The position numbers and the translations under genes were made by a program. The notes beneath the pieces were generated by a model. That model made no database searches. It worked only from the letters and a program-made list of their open reading frames with translations, and was not told the DNA's origin. 46,839 nucleotides of DNA from DASTPP01 sp035762175 (lineage in GTDB: Bacteria > Myxococcota_A > Polyangia > Polyangiales > Polyangiaceae), in contig DASTPP010000390.1 of assembly GCA_035762175.1 (NCBI GenBank), positions 1 to 46,839 on the forward strand, in the 5' to 3' direction. Positions 32,969 through 41,906 of the stretch are shown here, in pieces (position 1 is the first letter of the stretch; each line of letters begins with the position of its first letter).

Positions 32969-33315
32969 AGGGGCGCGTGCTCATCGTCGAGGACGAGGAG
33001 ACCCTCGGCGGCACGCTGCGCGACTTGCTCGAGGTCGAGGGCTACGAGGTCGAGCTGGCCACCAACGGCGCCGACGCGCTCGGCCGCATCGCCCGCGGCC
33101 GGCCCGACGTCGTGCTGCTCGACTTCATGCTGCCCATCGCCGACGGGGCCGAGGTGCTGCGCCGCCTCGCCGCCGAGGGCGTGGCGGGCGCGCGCGTCAT
33201 CGTCATGACCTCGGCCGCGCGCGAGTCGCTCGGCGACGCGAAGTACGACCACTTCCTGGCCAAGCCCTTCCGCCTCGACGCCGTGCTGCGCCTGATCGCG
33301 GGGGGCGGGGCGTGA
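32965..33315 (+). CDS. stand-alone receiver-domain protein
   Basis: This 116-aa protein is just one receiver domain: an acidic pocket near residues 9-12 (EDEE), phospho-acceptor Asp53 (LLDFML), Thr82 and Lys100. It has no output domain. It starts at a GTG that overlaps the KaiC-like stop by four bases (GTGA) and in turn overlaps the next start by four bases. It is therefore likely a relay between the histidine kinase and the KaiC-like ATPase. Confidence 0.85.
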   Translation: MKGRVLIVEDEETLGGTLRDLLEVEGYEVELATNGADALGRIARGRPDVVLLDFMLPIADGAEVLRRLAAEGVAGARVIVMTSAARESLGDAKYDHFLAKPFRLDAVLRLIAGGGA

Positions 33316-34373
33316 GCGGGGCGGACGACCCGCTGCCGGCGCTCCTGCGGCGGGGGCGGGGGCGGCTCGCCGAGGCGTGGGCGAGCGCCGAGCGCGCCCG
33401 GCGACCCGGGGCGGCCGAGCGCGACGACGGCGCCGAGCTCTCGCGCGTGCTCGACGCGATCGCGACGCGCCTCGAGGGCGGGGGCGAGGCGGAGGGCGGG
33501 GCCGACGAGGCACTCGGGACGCGGCGCCTGCTCTCCGGCGCGCCCCTCGCCGCGCTCGTCGACGAGTACGCGACGCTGCGGCGGGTCGTCACGCGCGCCG
33601 TCACCGAGGCGGCGCTCGAGGTCGGCGCCGACGGGCTCGAGCGGCTGCACGCCGCCATCGACGCGTCGCTCGGGCGCGCGGCCGCCGCGCACGCCGCGGG
33701 CGCCGACGCGGCGCGCGACCGCATCGTCGGCGTGGTGAGCCACGACCTCAGAAACCCCCTGAACGCCGTCCTGCTGGGCGCCCAGGCGCTCGCGCAGCTC
33801 CCGGCGCGGCCCGAGCCCGAGCGGCGCCTGCTCGCGCGCGTCACCAACGCGGCCTCGCGCGCCCTGCGCATGATCGGCGACCTGCTCGACTACTCGAAGG
33901 CGAGCTCGGGCGGCGGCATCCCGGTGCGCCCGCGGCGCGGCGACCTGGTCGCCGTGGTCGAGCAGGCGGTCGACGAGATGCGCCAGGCGTTCCCCGAGCG
34001 CGCGGTCCGGCTCGACGCCCCGTCGGGCCCCGTCGAGGGCGACTGGGACGAGGACCGGCTCGCGCAGGTCGTCGGCAACCTCGTGCGCAACGCCCTTCAG
34101 TACAGCGTCGAGTCGACGGCCGTCACGGCCCGCGTGCTCGCCGACGGGGCCGCGGCGGCGATCGAGGTGCACAACGAGGGCGAGCCCATCGACCCCGGGC
34201 TGCTGCCGCACCTGTTCGAGCCCTTCCGCCGGGGCGGCGGGCACGGGCCCGCCGGCAGCGTCGGGCTCGGGCTGTACATCGCGCACGAGATCGTCCGCGC
34301 GCACGGCGGGGCCATCGAGGTCCGGTCGACCGAGCGCGAGGGTACGACCGTCCGCGTCCGGCTGCCGCGGTGA
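33312..34373 (+). CDS. cytoplasmic hybrid-input histidine kinase (RsbRD-like N-terminus)
   Basis: This 353-aa kinase starts at a GTG overlapping the receiver gene by four bases. Residues 1-130 are helical (PLAALVDEYATLRRVVTRAV) and resemble the RsbRD/regulatory N-terminal domain, a weak resemblance. The HisKA box has VGVVSHDLRNPLNAV with His144. The ATPase domain shows NLVRNALQYS (N box), EVHNEGEPI and a G box SVGLGLYIAHEIV. No membrane segment is seen, so input comes from the cytoplasm, possibly via the KaiC-like partner. Confidence 0.85.
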   Translation: MSGADDPLPALLRRGRGRLAEAWASAERARRPGAAERDDGAELSRVLDAIATRLEGGGEAEGGADEALGTRRLLSGAPLAALVDEYATLRRVVTRAVTEAALEVGADGLERLHAAIDASLGRAAAAHAAGADAARDRIVGVVSHDLRNPLNAVLLGAQALAQLPARPEPERRLLARVTNAASRALRMIGDLLDYSKASSGGGIPVRPRRGDLVAVVEQAVDEMRQAFPERAVRLDAPSGPVEGDWDEDRLAQVVGNLVRNALQYSVESTAVTARVLADGAAAAIEVHNEGEPIDPGLLPHLFEPFRRGGGHGPAGSVGLGLYIAHEIVRAHGGAIEVRSTEREGTTVRVRLPR

Positions 34374-34525
34374 GGGGCGGCGCGGGCCGACCCCGCGTCG
34401 GCGGCGGGCGTGCGCGGCGCGTCGTTCACGGCCGAAGGGGTCGCCTCGCCGCGCGCCCCGAGCGTGGCGGGGGGGCCGCTGCTGCGTGCGGCGGAGGCGA
34501 GCGCCCGGAGCCCCCGCGCCGCCCC

Positions 34526-35551
34526 TCAGCCCCGCGCCCGCTGGTTGTAGCGCGCGACGCTGCCCCCGCCGAAGGCCTCGATGAGCGACGAGGCGGGCGC
34601 CTCGCGCGCGACGTCGGCGCCGCGGGACGGGGCGCCCGGGGCGTCGGCGCTCGGCAGCAGCCGCTTCTGCGCGCCCATCAGCTCGCTCACGAGGCCGGGC
34701 GCGAGCCCGTGCGCGAGCGCGGCGAGCTTGGCCGGCAGCGAGATGACCCGCTCGGCGTCGCCGTGCTCGAGCGCGTCGACGACCTGCCGCGCCGCCCGCG
34801 GCGCCGAGACCGCCGTCAGGGGCGAGGTCGCCGCGAGCGAGAACCAGGCGAACTCTTTGGCGGCCTGGCCCTTGAACGAGGCGTTGACGTGCGAGCCCGT
34901 GCGCATCAGCCCCGGCACGACCGTGGTGACGCGCACCCCGGTGCCCGCGAGCTCGGCGCGCAACGTCTCGGAGAAGCCGACCAGGGCGAACTTGGCCGAG
35001 CAGTAGGGCGCGAGGTGCGGCACGCCGATCTTGCCGCCGATGGACGTGATGTGCACGACGCGCCCCGCGCGCCGGCGGCGCATGCCGGGCAGCACGGCCA
35101 TGGTGGGGTGGTAGGCGCTCCAAAAGATGTGCTCGAAGGCGTCGGCGAAGTCGCGGCGGGTCATGCTCTCGAGCGGGCCCACCTGAATGGTGGCCGCGTT
35201 CGCCACGAGCGCGTCGACCCCGCCGAAGCGGGCCTCGACCGCGGCGATGAATTGCCCGACCTCGGCCTCGTCGCTCGCGTCGCAGGAGGCCGCCATCACC
35301 TCGACGCCGGCCGCCGCGAGCTCGCGCCGCGCGCGCTCGAGGGCCACCCCGTCGCGGGCGCAGACGGCGAGGCGGCAGCCCCGGCGCCCGAGCTCGCGCG
35401 CGACCTCGAGGCCCAGGCCGCGCGAGCCGCCCGTGATGACGACGACCTTGCCGCGCAGCTCGAGCCGGCGCGCCCGGCGGGCGAAGTGGCGGGTGAGCAG
35501 GCCGAGGCCCGCGGCGAGGGCGAGGGGCCCGAGGGAAGTCGGCGTACGCAT
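34526..35551 (-). CDS. short-chain dehydrogenase/reductase
   Basis: This 341-aa SDR has the nucleotide loop TGGSRGLG at 40-47, an NAA at 118-120, and catalytic Ser170, Tyr183 and Lys187 (YCSAK). It is longer than a classical SDR because of a hydrophobic N-terminus (PLALAAGLGLLTR), which may bind the membrane, and a C-terminal tail. Substrate is unknown. An NmrA-like gene lies 128 bp upstream on the same strand. Confidence 0.9.
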   Translation of the reverse strand: MRTPTSLGPLALAAGLGLLTRHFARRARRLELRGKVVVITGGSRGLGLEVARELGRRGCRLAVCARDGVALERARRELAAAGVEVMAASCDASDEAEVGQFIAAVEARFGGVDALVANAATIQVGPLESMTRRDFADAFEHIFWSAYHPTMAVLPGMRRRRAGRVVHITSIGGKIGVPHLAPYCSAKFALVGFSETLRAELAGTGVRVTTVVPGLMRTGSHVNASFKGQAAKEFAWFSLAATSPLTAVSAPRAARQVVDALEHGDAERVISLPAKLAALAHGLAPGLVSELMGAQKRLLPSADAPGAPSRGADVAREAPASSLIEAFGGGSVARYNQRARG

Positions 35552-35679
35552 GGGGCAAGTCCTCCGAAGGGGAGGCCGGGCCGCGACGCGTTCGAGAGCG
35601 AGCGGCCGAGGCGCTCCCTAGGTGTCGATGCCGCGGCCCCCGCCGGCGTTCCGTTCGGCTTTGCGCGCCGAGCCCGAGC

Positions 35680-36786
35680 TCAGGCCGAGCGGGCGTCGGG
35701 GCCCGCGGCCGGAGGCCGCAGGAGCGCGGCGTGATCGCGCACGTAGTCGCGCAGCGTCCGGGCCCGGCGCCCGAGCAGGCGCTCGAGCGTGGGGTCGATC
35801 TTCGCGGCCCGCCCGAGGCGAATGTTGAGGTGCAGCACCGTCTGCACGGCGATCTGCGTCGCGGGCAGCCCGCGGGCCGCGAGCGCGCGCGCGTAGCCGA
35901 GCGCCGACGCGGGCTCGTACCGAACGGTTCGCGCGAGCTCTTCGGTCAAGGTGCGCGCGACCTCGTCGAAGCGCAGCGCTTCGGGGCCCGTGAGGGTGTA
36001 GGCCCGCGAGGCGTGCGCGCTCGGGTCGGCGAAGGCCAGCGCCGCGACCTCGGCCACGTCGCGCACGTCGACGAAGGCCACGGCGCCGCGGCCGGCCGGC
36101 AGGGAGAGGCGCCCCGCCTCGACGATGTCGCGCCGGTAGGCGTCGCCGAGGTTCTGGGCGAAGAAGCCGGGGCGCAAGAGGGTGAAGGTGCCGGGGCCCC
36201 GCCGCAGGTGCGCCTCGACGGCGTGGTGGGGCACGAAGGGGTTGGCGCCGGCGCCCACGACCGACAGGAAGACGACGTGGCGGACGCCGCAGGCGCGCGC
36301 CTCGTCGACGAGCGCGTTGAGCGTCGGGCCCACGTCGCTGATCGCCGGGGGGCGTAGCAAGAAGAGGCCCTCGCAGCCATGCAGCACGGGGCGGAAGGTG
36401 GCGCGATCGTAGAAGTCGAAGGGCGCCCGCTCGATCGACGCGCCGCCGGACGTCGGCTCGCCCGCGCGCGCCGGCAACCGCAGCGCGAACCCGGCCCTCT
36501 CGAGCGCGCGTACGACCTCTCGCCCGACGTTGCCCGAGGCGCCCGTGACCAGCACCCTGCCGCGCGCCCGCGCGGGCGCCGCCACGGCGACCCGCCCCGC
36601 GCGCGGCTGAACCCCGGCGCCCCCGCGCGCCGCCGCGCCCCCGCTGAGCTCGCGCAGCGAAGGCCTCGGCCGGCCCCGCGAGCCCGTCGCCGGAGGGGCG
36701 CCCTCGTCCGCCGATCGAGGCGCCGTCGAGCTGCCGGGTAGGACACGAAAGTGGTTGCGAAGGACAGAAGGGTTGCGACCATTCAT
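35680..36786 (-). CDS. NmrA/QOR2-like NAD(P)-binding protein
   Basis: This 368-aa protein has a Rossmann fold beginning GRVLVTGASGNVGREVV near residue 80. It continues with HVVFLSVVGAGANPF, LLRPGFFAQNL and FVDVRDVAEVAALA, typical of NmrA-like oxidoreductases. The first 75 residues are Arg/Gly/Pro-rich and of low complexity, so the true start may be a GTG just before the Rossmann fold. The same strand carries the SDR gene 128 bp downstream. Substrate unknown. Confidence 0.75.
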   Translation of the reverse strand: MNGRNPSVLRNHFRVLPGSSTAPRSADEGAPPATGSRGRPRPSLRELSGGAAARGGAGVQPRAGRVAVAAPARARGRVLVTGASGNVGREVVRALERAGFALRLPARAGEPTSGGASIERAPFDFYDRATFRPVLHGCEGLFLLRPPAISDVGPTLNALVDEARACGVRHVVFLSVVGAGANPFVPHHAVEAHLRRGPGTFTLLRPGFFAQNLGDAYRRDIVEAGRLSLPAGRGAVAFVDVRDVAEVAALAFADPSAHASRAYTLTGPEALRFDEVARTLTEELARTVRYEPASALGYARALAARGLPATQIAVQTVLHLNIRLGRAAKIDPTLERLLGRRARTLRDYVRDHAALLRPPAAGPDARSA

Positions 36787-37295
36787 GACTGGGCTCGACT
36801 CGGGTTGGGCGCCCCGTTCGGGGGGGCATTCTAAGAAGCGGGCCGCTCGGGCCTGTGCCGGGGGCAGAGGTCGCCCCGGGCCACTTCGGCGCGCCGATGG
36901 CGCGGTTTCTAAGCGGGCGCGCAAGAATTGCGCCCCTGCCGTCGCGGCCCCCGCCGGGCCGTGGCCGCGCAGGCCGAGGCGGAGGCCCCGAGGGGCCCGC
37001 TTGCCTCTGATGCATTCACGCTCGATCGCGCTCGCGAATCTTTCGTTTACACGCATGGGCACGTGACGTGCCGGCCCTCGGCTCTCTTCTCTTGAATGCC
37101 GGCCCGGCGTCGGCGAGGCGCAAAAGCCCCGGGCGGGGCTTGACAGTCGGTGGGCAGGTGCCAAGCTTGCGCGACCTGAAGCAGGAAGGTGACCGGCTAG
37201 AAGGCTCTCTCATCAGCCCCCAAAGCTCCACGACGTTGCCTGTCGGCTCGTCGTGTTCGTGCTTTGGCCCTGCTTTGTCGCCGCTGCCAATTTTC
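36787..37295. other. 509-bp gap with hairpin and possible promoter
   Basis: No gene is supported. AAGCCCCgggcGGGGCTT at 37124-37141 is a perfect 7+7 hairpin. TTGACA at 37140-37145 overlaps it and is followed after 17 bp by the weak -10-like AAGCTT. It points at the tRNA-like sequence 130 bp downstream. A dyad GGCACGtgaCGTGCC lies at 37058-37072. Confidence 0.4.
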
Positions 37296-37371
37296 AGCGG
37301 GGTGGTAGGAGTGGCCCCTACGCCGGGATAGCCCCCCGGAGAGGCTCGTTCGAACCGGGCCCCCGCAACCA
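37296..37371 (+). tRNA. degenerate tRNA-like sequence (possible tRNA pseudogene)
   Basis: Seventy-six bases fold as a cloverleaf: acceptor stem with 6 of 7 pairs (first pair A-A), D stem GTAG/CTAC with GG in the loop, anticodon stem CCGGG/CCCGG and a 4-base variable loop. The T stem is 5 bp with one G-T pair, and the loop is TTCGAAC. The 3' end is ACCA. The anticodon loop ATAGCCC would read AGC (Ala), with C instead of a purine at position 37, and the D loop has G at position 14. A34 in such a tRNA and Y37 are not normal in bacteria, so this may be a decayed or non-decoding tRNA. Confidence 0.45.
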
Positions 37372-37624
37372 ATTCGCGCCCGCCGCGCGAGCCGGCGCGC
37401 CCGCTCTGCGCGCCCGCGAGCTGTTCTCGCGACGAGCGCGAAGCGCCCCGGGCTCTCCGGCTCGCGCGCGGGCTGGTTGCCCGCCGCGCGCGCCTCGGCG
37501 CGTCGCGCGCGGGCCCCCGGCGCCGGGCGCGGGTCGAGCGCCGCGCACGCGACTCGTTGTGAGAATGCCGGCGCGCCCGGGGCGCGCCGCGAGGGGGCGC
37601 TTTGTCCGCCCGAGGGAGATTACC

Positions 37625-37954
37625 ATGCTTGATCGAATTGATACCGAACGGCTACGACGCGACCTCGCGTCGGCCGGTGACGAGGGCCCCGCGCTCAAGC
37701 GGGTGCTACGCCGCGCCTGGACGCGGCCGACGGCCGACGAGCAGCGCCGCCTCGCGCGGCTCGCGCGGCGGGCGACCGAGCTCTGCGTCTTGCTCGCCCG
37801 CGCCCGCGGCCGCTGGCACGTCACCGAGCCGCCCCGCGAGCTGCGCCGGGCGGGCGCCGCGTGGGACCGCGACGCCTGCAACGCGCGCGTCGCCGACCGC
37901 GCGGCGCTCGACGACGCGCCCCCGGCCGAGGCGCGCGAGGGGGCGGCGCCATGA
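37625..37954 (+). CDS. small hypothetical protein coupled to tatD
   Basis: This 109-aa protein is basic and mainly helical (DEQRRLARLARRATELCVLL), without signal or membrane segments. GGGAG lies just before the ATG. Its TGA overlaps the ATG of tatD by four bases, so the two are translationally coupled. No family is recognised. Confidence 0.65.
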   Translation: MLDRIDTERLRRDLASAGDEGPALKRVLRRAWTRPTADEQRRLARLARRATELCVLLARARGRWHVTEPPRELRRAGAAWDRDACNARVADRAALDDAPPAEAREGAAP

Positions 37955-38757
37955 CGCCCGCGGGCCTCATCGACATCGGGGCGAACCTGACGAACAAGGC
38001 GTTCGGGGCCGACCTCGACGCGGTCTTGGCGCGGGCCGCGGGGGCGGGCGTCGGGGGCATCCTCGTCACCGGCACGAGCGCGGCGGGCTCGCGCCGGGCG
38101 CGCGAGATCGTGGTCGAGCGGCGGGCGCTCGCCGCGCCGCGGCTCTACGCCACCGCCGGCATCCACCCGCACCAGGCGAGCTCCGCCTCGCGCGAGGCGC
38201 TGGCCGAGATCCGCGAGCTGGCCCGGCGCGAGCAGGTCGTCGCGGTCGGCGAGTGCGGGCTCGACTACAACCGCGACTTCTCGCCCCGCGACCGCCAGCG
38301 GGCTTGCTTCGAGGCGCAGCTCGAGATCGCGAGCGAGGCGAAGAAGCCCGTCTTCTTGCACGAGCGCGACGCCGCCGAAGACTTCGCCCGCGTGCTCGAG
38401 CGCCACCGCCCGAGGCTCGCCGGCGGGGTCGTGCACTGCTTCACCGGCGCCCGCGCCGCCCTCGAGCGCTACCTCGGGCTCGATCTCTACATCGGCATCA
38501 CCGGCTGGATCTGCGACGAGCGCCGCGGCGCGCACCTGCGCCAGCTGGTGCGCCTCGTGCCGGAGGGGCGCCTGCTCGTCGAGACCGACGCGCCCTACCT
38601 CCTGCCCCGCGATCTCGCGCGGCGGCCGGCCGGGGGGCGCAACGAGCCGGCCCTGCTCGCGCACGTCGCGCGCGCCGTCGCCTCGTGCCGGGGCGAGACG
38701 CTCGAGCAGCTCACGGCGCACACCACGGCGGCGGCCGCGCGGCTCTTCGGGCTCTGA
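37951..38757 (+). CDS. tatD: TatD-family 3'-5' DNase
   Basis: This 268-aa protein is close to Escherichia coli TatD in motif order: MTPAGLIDIGANLTNKAF, AGIHPHQ, GECGLDYNRDFS, HERDAAEDF, HCFTG, YIGITGWICDERRG and VETDAPYLLPRDL. The His and Asp residues that bind two metals are present. TatD enzymes degrade single-stranded DNA and damaged DNA in stress. It is coupled to the small upstream gene by an ATGA overlap. No tat transport genes are near. Confidence 0.92.
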   Translation: MTPAGLIDIGANLTNKAFGADLDAVLARAAGAGVGGILVTGTSAAGSRRAREIVVERRALAAPRLYATAGIHPHQASSASREALAEIRELARREQVVAVGECGLDYNRDFSPRDRQRACFEAQLEIASEAKKPVFLHERDAAEDFARVLERHRPRLAGGVVHCFTGARAALERYLGLDLYIGITGWICDERRGAHLRQLVRLVPEGRLLVETDAPYLLPRDLARRPAGGRNEPALLAHVARAVASCRGETLEQLTAHTTAAAARLFGL

Positions 38758-38793
38758 GCCGTCGCGGCGGCCCCGCACGGCCCCCGGAGAAGA

Positions 38794-38877
38794 GTCGCCC
38801 CCGCGCGGGCGGGCGGGGGGCCGAAGATGCCATCCGCTGCGTCCGGCGGCAGGCGTCGCCCCCGCGCGGGCGGGCGG
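38794..38877. repeat. 23-bp direct repeat
   Basis: GTCGCCCCCGCGCGGGCGGG is followed by CGG at both 38794-38816 and 38855-38877, 61 bp apart. It lies between the convergent tatD and protease genes. Confidence 0.6.
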
Positions 38878-38886
38878 CGGGCTCGT

Positions 38887-40263
38887 TCAGGGGTACAGGT
38901 TGCGGAAGTAGCTGATCACGCCCGAGTACTCGGGGGTGATGCGCGTCGCCATGAGCGGCCGCACCTTGTCGGACTCGCTGCAGGCGTTGCCGCTCGTGGT
39001 GCCGCACAGGCTGGTGGTGTGCACGCCGGTCACGCCCCAGCCGCTGCCGTTGTAGTTCAGGTAGATGGGCGACCCGCTCTGCCCGCCGGACGCGTCGCAG
39101 CGGTGGCGGAAGGTGCGGCTCCAGCCGTCGGCGTCGGCGTTGGCGAAGTTGTCGGGGAAGCAGGTGTTCACGTCGCCGTAGAGGTGGTTCTCGCTGCAGG
39201 GGCTCGGCTCGTCGATGCGCGGGGTGCCGTTCGAGGTGAAGGTGACGCAGCCGGGGTAGCCCGCGTTCCATAGCGACTGGGTGTCGAGCGTGCTCTCGCC
39301 GAGGACCCACCAGCCCATCCAGCCGCCCGTGGTGTCGCCGATGCGGCCGGGGGTGACGACGATGCTGATGTCGTACTCTTTCACGTCGGTGCCGGTGGCC
39401 GCGTTGACGTAAGGCGCCGGCACCCAGTACCAGAGGACCTGGCCGGCCGGGATGTTGTCGTTGTCGATCAGCACCGAGCCGCGGTCGGAGGTGCCGTTGC
39501 GCGCGACGCGGATGGTCACGTCGTCGGTCCAGGGGTCGACGCCGGCGGCCGCGCCGCGGGTGTAGACGCAGTGGGCGGCGGTGATGACGTGGCGCGGCCC
39601 GATCAGGGTGGCGGTGCAGCCGCCGAAGTCGCTGACCCGCTGGCGCTCCCAGGCCGTGACCGGCGCGTTCTCGCCGTAGAGCCGGCTGCGGTTGTCGGCG
39701 CCGCCGCTCAGCGCGGACAGCGACGCCCGGGGCGGCGCGGGCGGGTCGAGCCGCACCCCGCGGTTCAGGCCGGTCGCCTCGGCGCCTTCGTGCATGCGCC
39801 GCAGCAGCGCGCGCGGGAACGACACCTCGAACTCGTTGCGGGTCGCCGGGTTGAAGGCGAGGAACGAGAACGTCTCGGGCGCCTCGCGGAAGCGCGGGCC
39901 GCTCGACGCGTCGGGCTCGGCGCCCTCGTTGCTGCGCTTCGCGCCGGCGGGCCGCTTGCCGACGTGCCGGACCACGACCGTCTCGGCCGCGCCGGAGGGG
40001 GACGCGAAGTCGGAGAGCTGGGGCACGAGCTGCTTGAGGTCGTCCGCCACCGAGGCGTCCGGGGCTTGCGCGCCGGGCTCGAAGCGGACGGCGACGCCGC
40101 CGCCGACCTGCAACGCCTCGCCCGCGCTCAGCGCGGCGAAGCGGGTCGCCTCGTCGTCCTCGGCGGCACAGGCCCCCGCCAGCACGAGCGGCAGGGCCAA
40201 GGCCGCGAGGCGGCCGGGGTGCTTGGGGCGCGAGGCGACGGCCGTGACATGATTCCGATACAT
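38887..40263 (-). CDS. trypsin-like (S1) serine protease, lipoprotein form
   Basis: This 458-aa protein starts at the ATG at 40263 with an AGGAGA ribosome binding site. A signal sequence ends LAGAC (Cys32). A propeptide-like region of about 175 residues precedes the protease domain. Catalytic residues are His231 (TAAHC), Asp298 (YDIS) and Ser396 (GGQSGSP). Several cysteines near the active site suggest disulfides. It is likely a surface-attached extracellular protease made as a precursor. The frame upstream of 40263 is not needed. Confidence 0.9.
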   Translation of the reverse strand: MYRNHVTAVASRPKHPGRLAALALPLVLAGACAAEDDEATRFAALSAGEALQVGGGVAVRFEPGAQAPDASVADDLKQLVPQLSDFASPSGAAETVVVRHVGKRPAGAKRSNEGAEPDASSGPRFREAPETFSFLAFNPATRNEFEVSFPRALLRRMHEGAEATGLNRGVRLDPPAPPRASLSALSGGADNRSRLYGENAPVTAWERQRVSDFGGCTATLIGPRHVITAAHCVYTRGAAAGVDPWTDDVTIRVARNGTSDRGSVLIDNDNIPAGQVLWYWVPAPYVNAATGTDVKEYDISIVVTPGRIGDTTGGWMGWWVLGESTLDTQSLWNAGYPGCVTFTSNGTPRIDEPSPCSENHLYGDVNTCFPDNFANADADGWSRTFRHRCDASGGQSGSPIYLNYNGSGWGVTGVHTTSLCGTTSGNACSESDKVRPLMATRITPEYSGVISYFRNLYP

Positions 40264-40711
40264 CGTAGTCTCCTGCTCTTCCTTTCGAACGTTCCGCGTC
40301 GGCGTGCCGGCTGGTGTGCCTTCGCCGGGCCCGGCGGGCGCGCATGACGCGCGCCCGCCGGCCGGCCCCAGCGATCGGGGCGCGACGCTTCGTCGCTCGC
40401 CCCGTGGCCCCCGCTCTGTCCGGAAGCCATCGCAAGGCCCGTGCCGTCGACCGAGCAAGGGGTCGTCATGGCGGCGTTGCCCGACGAATGCGCGCTCGGG
40501 CGCGTTTCTGCCGGGGCGCGGCCCCGATCGGCCCGCGCGCTCGGGCCGGCCGACGCCCCGCGCGCGCCGGGGGGGCGATGCGCGCGCGCGTCGGGGTCGA
40601 TGCGCGCGCATCCTGGGGGCGGCTGCCGCCCGGCGGCCAATCTGCTTTCGTCCGGCGGAAGCGAGCGCGAGCCCGCCGGCCGGTGGAGGGTCGAACGCAC
40701 CGGGGCGGCGG
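40264..40711. other. 448-bp intergenic region without a supported gene
   Basis: The stretch lies upstream of the protease gene and should hold its promoter. Open frames here are GC-driven. I see no repeat, RNA fold or motif I can support. Confidence 0.4.
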
Positions 40712-40890
40712 GGTGGGGGCGACGTCGTCCTCGGGCGCGAGGGCGAGCGCCTCGGCCCCTTGCCGCTCGACAGCGTCTACCAGGCGCGGGAGGCGCGGTC
40801 GTCGACCGACGGCGAGGCCGTCGCGATCTACGGCAGTGACGGCGAAGGCGGCGGCTTCGTCGTCGCGGCTCGGCGGGGCAGAACACCCCG
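40712..40890 (+). pseudogene. coding-like remnant of unknown gene
   Basis: One plus-strand frame reads about 55 codons with strong G/C third positions: GDVVLGREGERLGPLPLDSV, then YQAREARSSTDGEAVAIYGS. It has no start codon with a ribosome binding site and loses its pattern near 40890. It may be a fragment of a gene cut by rearrangement. Confidence 0.4.
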
Positions 40891-41079
40891 GAAGGCCGCA
40901 CAATGCTCCACGTCGAGCTCGACCGACGGAGGCCACGGCCGAGCCATCTGACCCTTCGCCCGAAGGCTCTCTCGAGCGCGACGCGATACGGGCGGCATCG
41001 GCACAGGCCCCGCCCGGCTCAGCTCGGTCGGCGGCCGTGGCGCAGGCCGTGCATATCTTGCTCGAAATACGCCGAGCCC

Positions 41080-41748
41080 ATGAATCGACGCTCTCTCGCC
41101 TTCCTCGGTGCCTGCGCCTTGGCCCTAGATTGCCGAAACGCTCTCGGCATCGACGAGCTCGAGCCCTCGGCGGGCGACGCGCAAGGTAGCGGTGGCTCGA
41201 GCGTAGGCGGCGCCCAGGGCGCCAAAGGTGCGAGCGGGGGCGGGGGCAGCGGCGGCGTCGATGGCTCGGGCGGGGGCGTGGGCAAGGAGCTCGCCGGCAG
41301 CGGCGGCGCGAAGGGCGAGGCAGGGGGCCAGGGCGGCCCGAAGGGCGGGGCAGGGGCCGGCGCCGGGGGCGCAGGCGGCGCGGCGGGCGAGGGGGCCGGC
41401 GGCGCCGGCGCGGGCGGCACGGGCGGCTCGGGCGGCTCGGGCGGCTCGGGCGGCGGGCCTGGCTCGCCCGACGAGTGCCAGCGAGCCTGCGTCGATGCCA
41501 GCCCGCCGGCCGCGGTTGGCGAATACTTCGACGCGTTCGCCGTCTGCGCTTGCGGCGCTGGCGCCCCCTTGAGCTGCCGGCCCCTCTGCGGCCCCTGCGA
41601 CATCGACGCGGGCAACTTTGACGCCCAAAGCGCCGCGTGCATCGAGTGCGTCTCGCTCAATGCAATCTCGACCGCTTGCTCGGAAGCTGGCGGGTGCGGG
41701 AGCGACTGCGAGTCGCTGCGCGAATGCCTCGCCGAGTGCAGCGAATGA
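41080..41748 (+). CDS. Gly-rich exported protein with Cys-rich C-terminus
   Basis: This 222-aa product begins MNRRSLAFLGACALALDC, a signal sequence. Cys18 is at the lipobox position but follows Asp, so lipidation is uncertain. About 100 residues of Gly/Ala/Ser linker (GGAGAGG and similar blocks) follow. A C-terminal domain of about 80 residues carries about 12 cysteines (CQRAC, CACGAG, CRPLCGPC, CIEC, CGSDC). It resembles the other Gly-linker proteins here in layout. No function is known. Confidence 0.8.
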   Translation: MNRRSLAFLGACALALDCRNALGIDELEPSAGDAQGSGGSSVGGAQGAKGASGGGGSGGVDGSGGGVGKELAGSGGAKGEAGGQGGPKGGAGAGAGGAGGAAGEGAGGAGAGGTGGSGGSGGSGGGPGSPDECQRACVDASPPAAVGEYFDAFAVCACGAGAPLSCRPLCGPCDIDAGNFDAQSAACIECVSLNAISTACSEAGGCGSDCESLRECLAECSE

Positions 41749-41906
41749 GCCGCCCCCCGACGCGCCCCCGGCGCCGGGTGTCGCGCCTACACCGCGCCCC
41801 ACCGACGTCTCGCCGGCTTGCCCGAGTCGCGTAGCGCCGCCGTCGAACCTTGAAGTGGCGATCGCGACGACGCACGATGGGCGTTGCGTTCCGAGGTGAG
41901 CCGCCG

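Noticed and set aside
37016..37372. Minus-strand frame starting MVAGARFERA
   Set aside because: This kind of peptide is a known false frame antisense to tRNA 3' ends. It covers the tRNA-like sequence on the other strand.
37951..38757. A complete Tat secretion operon around tatD
   Set aside because: No tatA, tatB or tatC gene is visible near it. TatD itself is not needed for Tat export.
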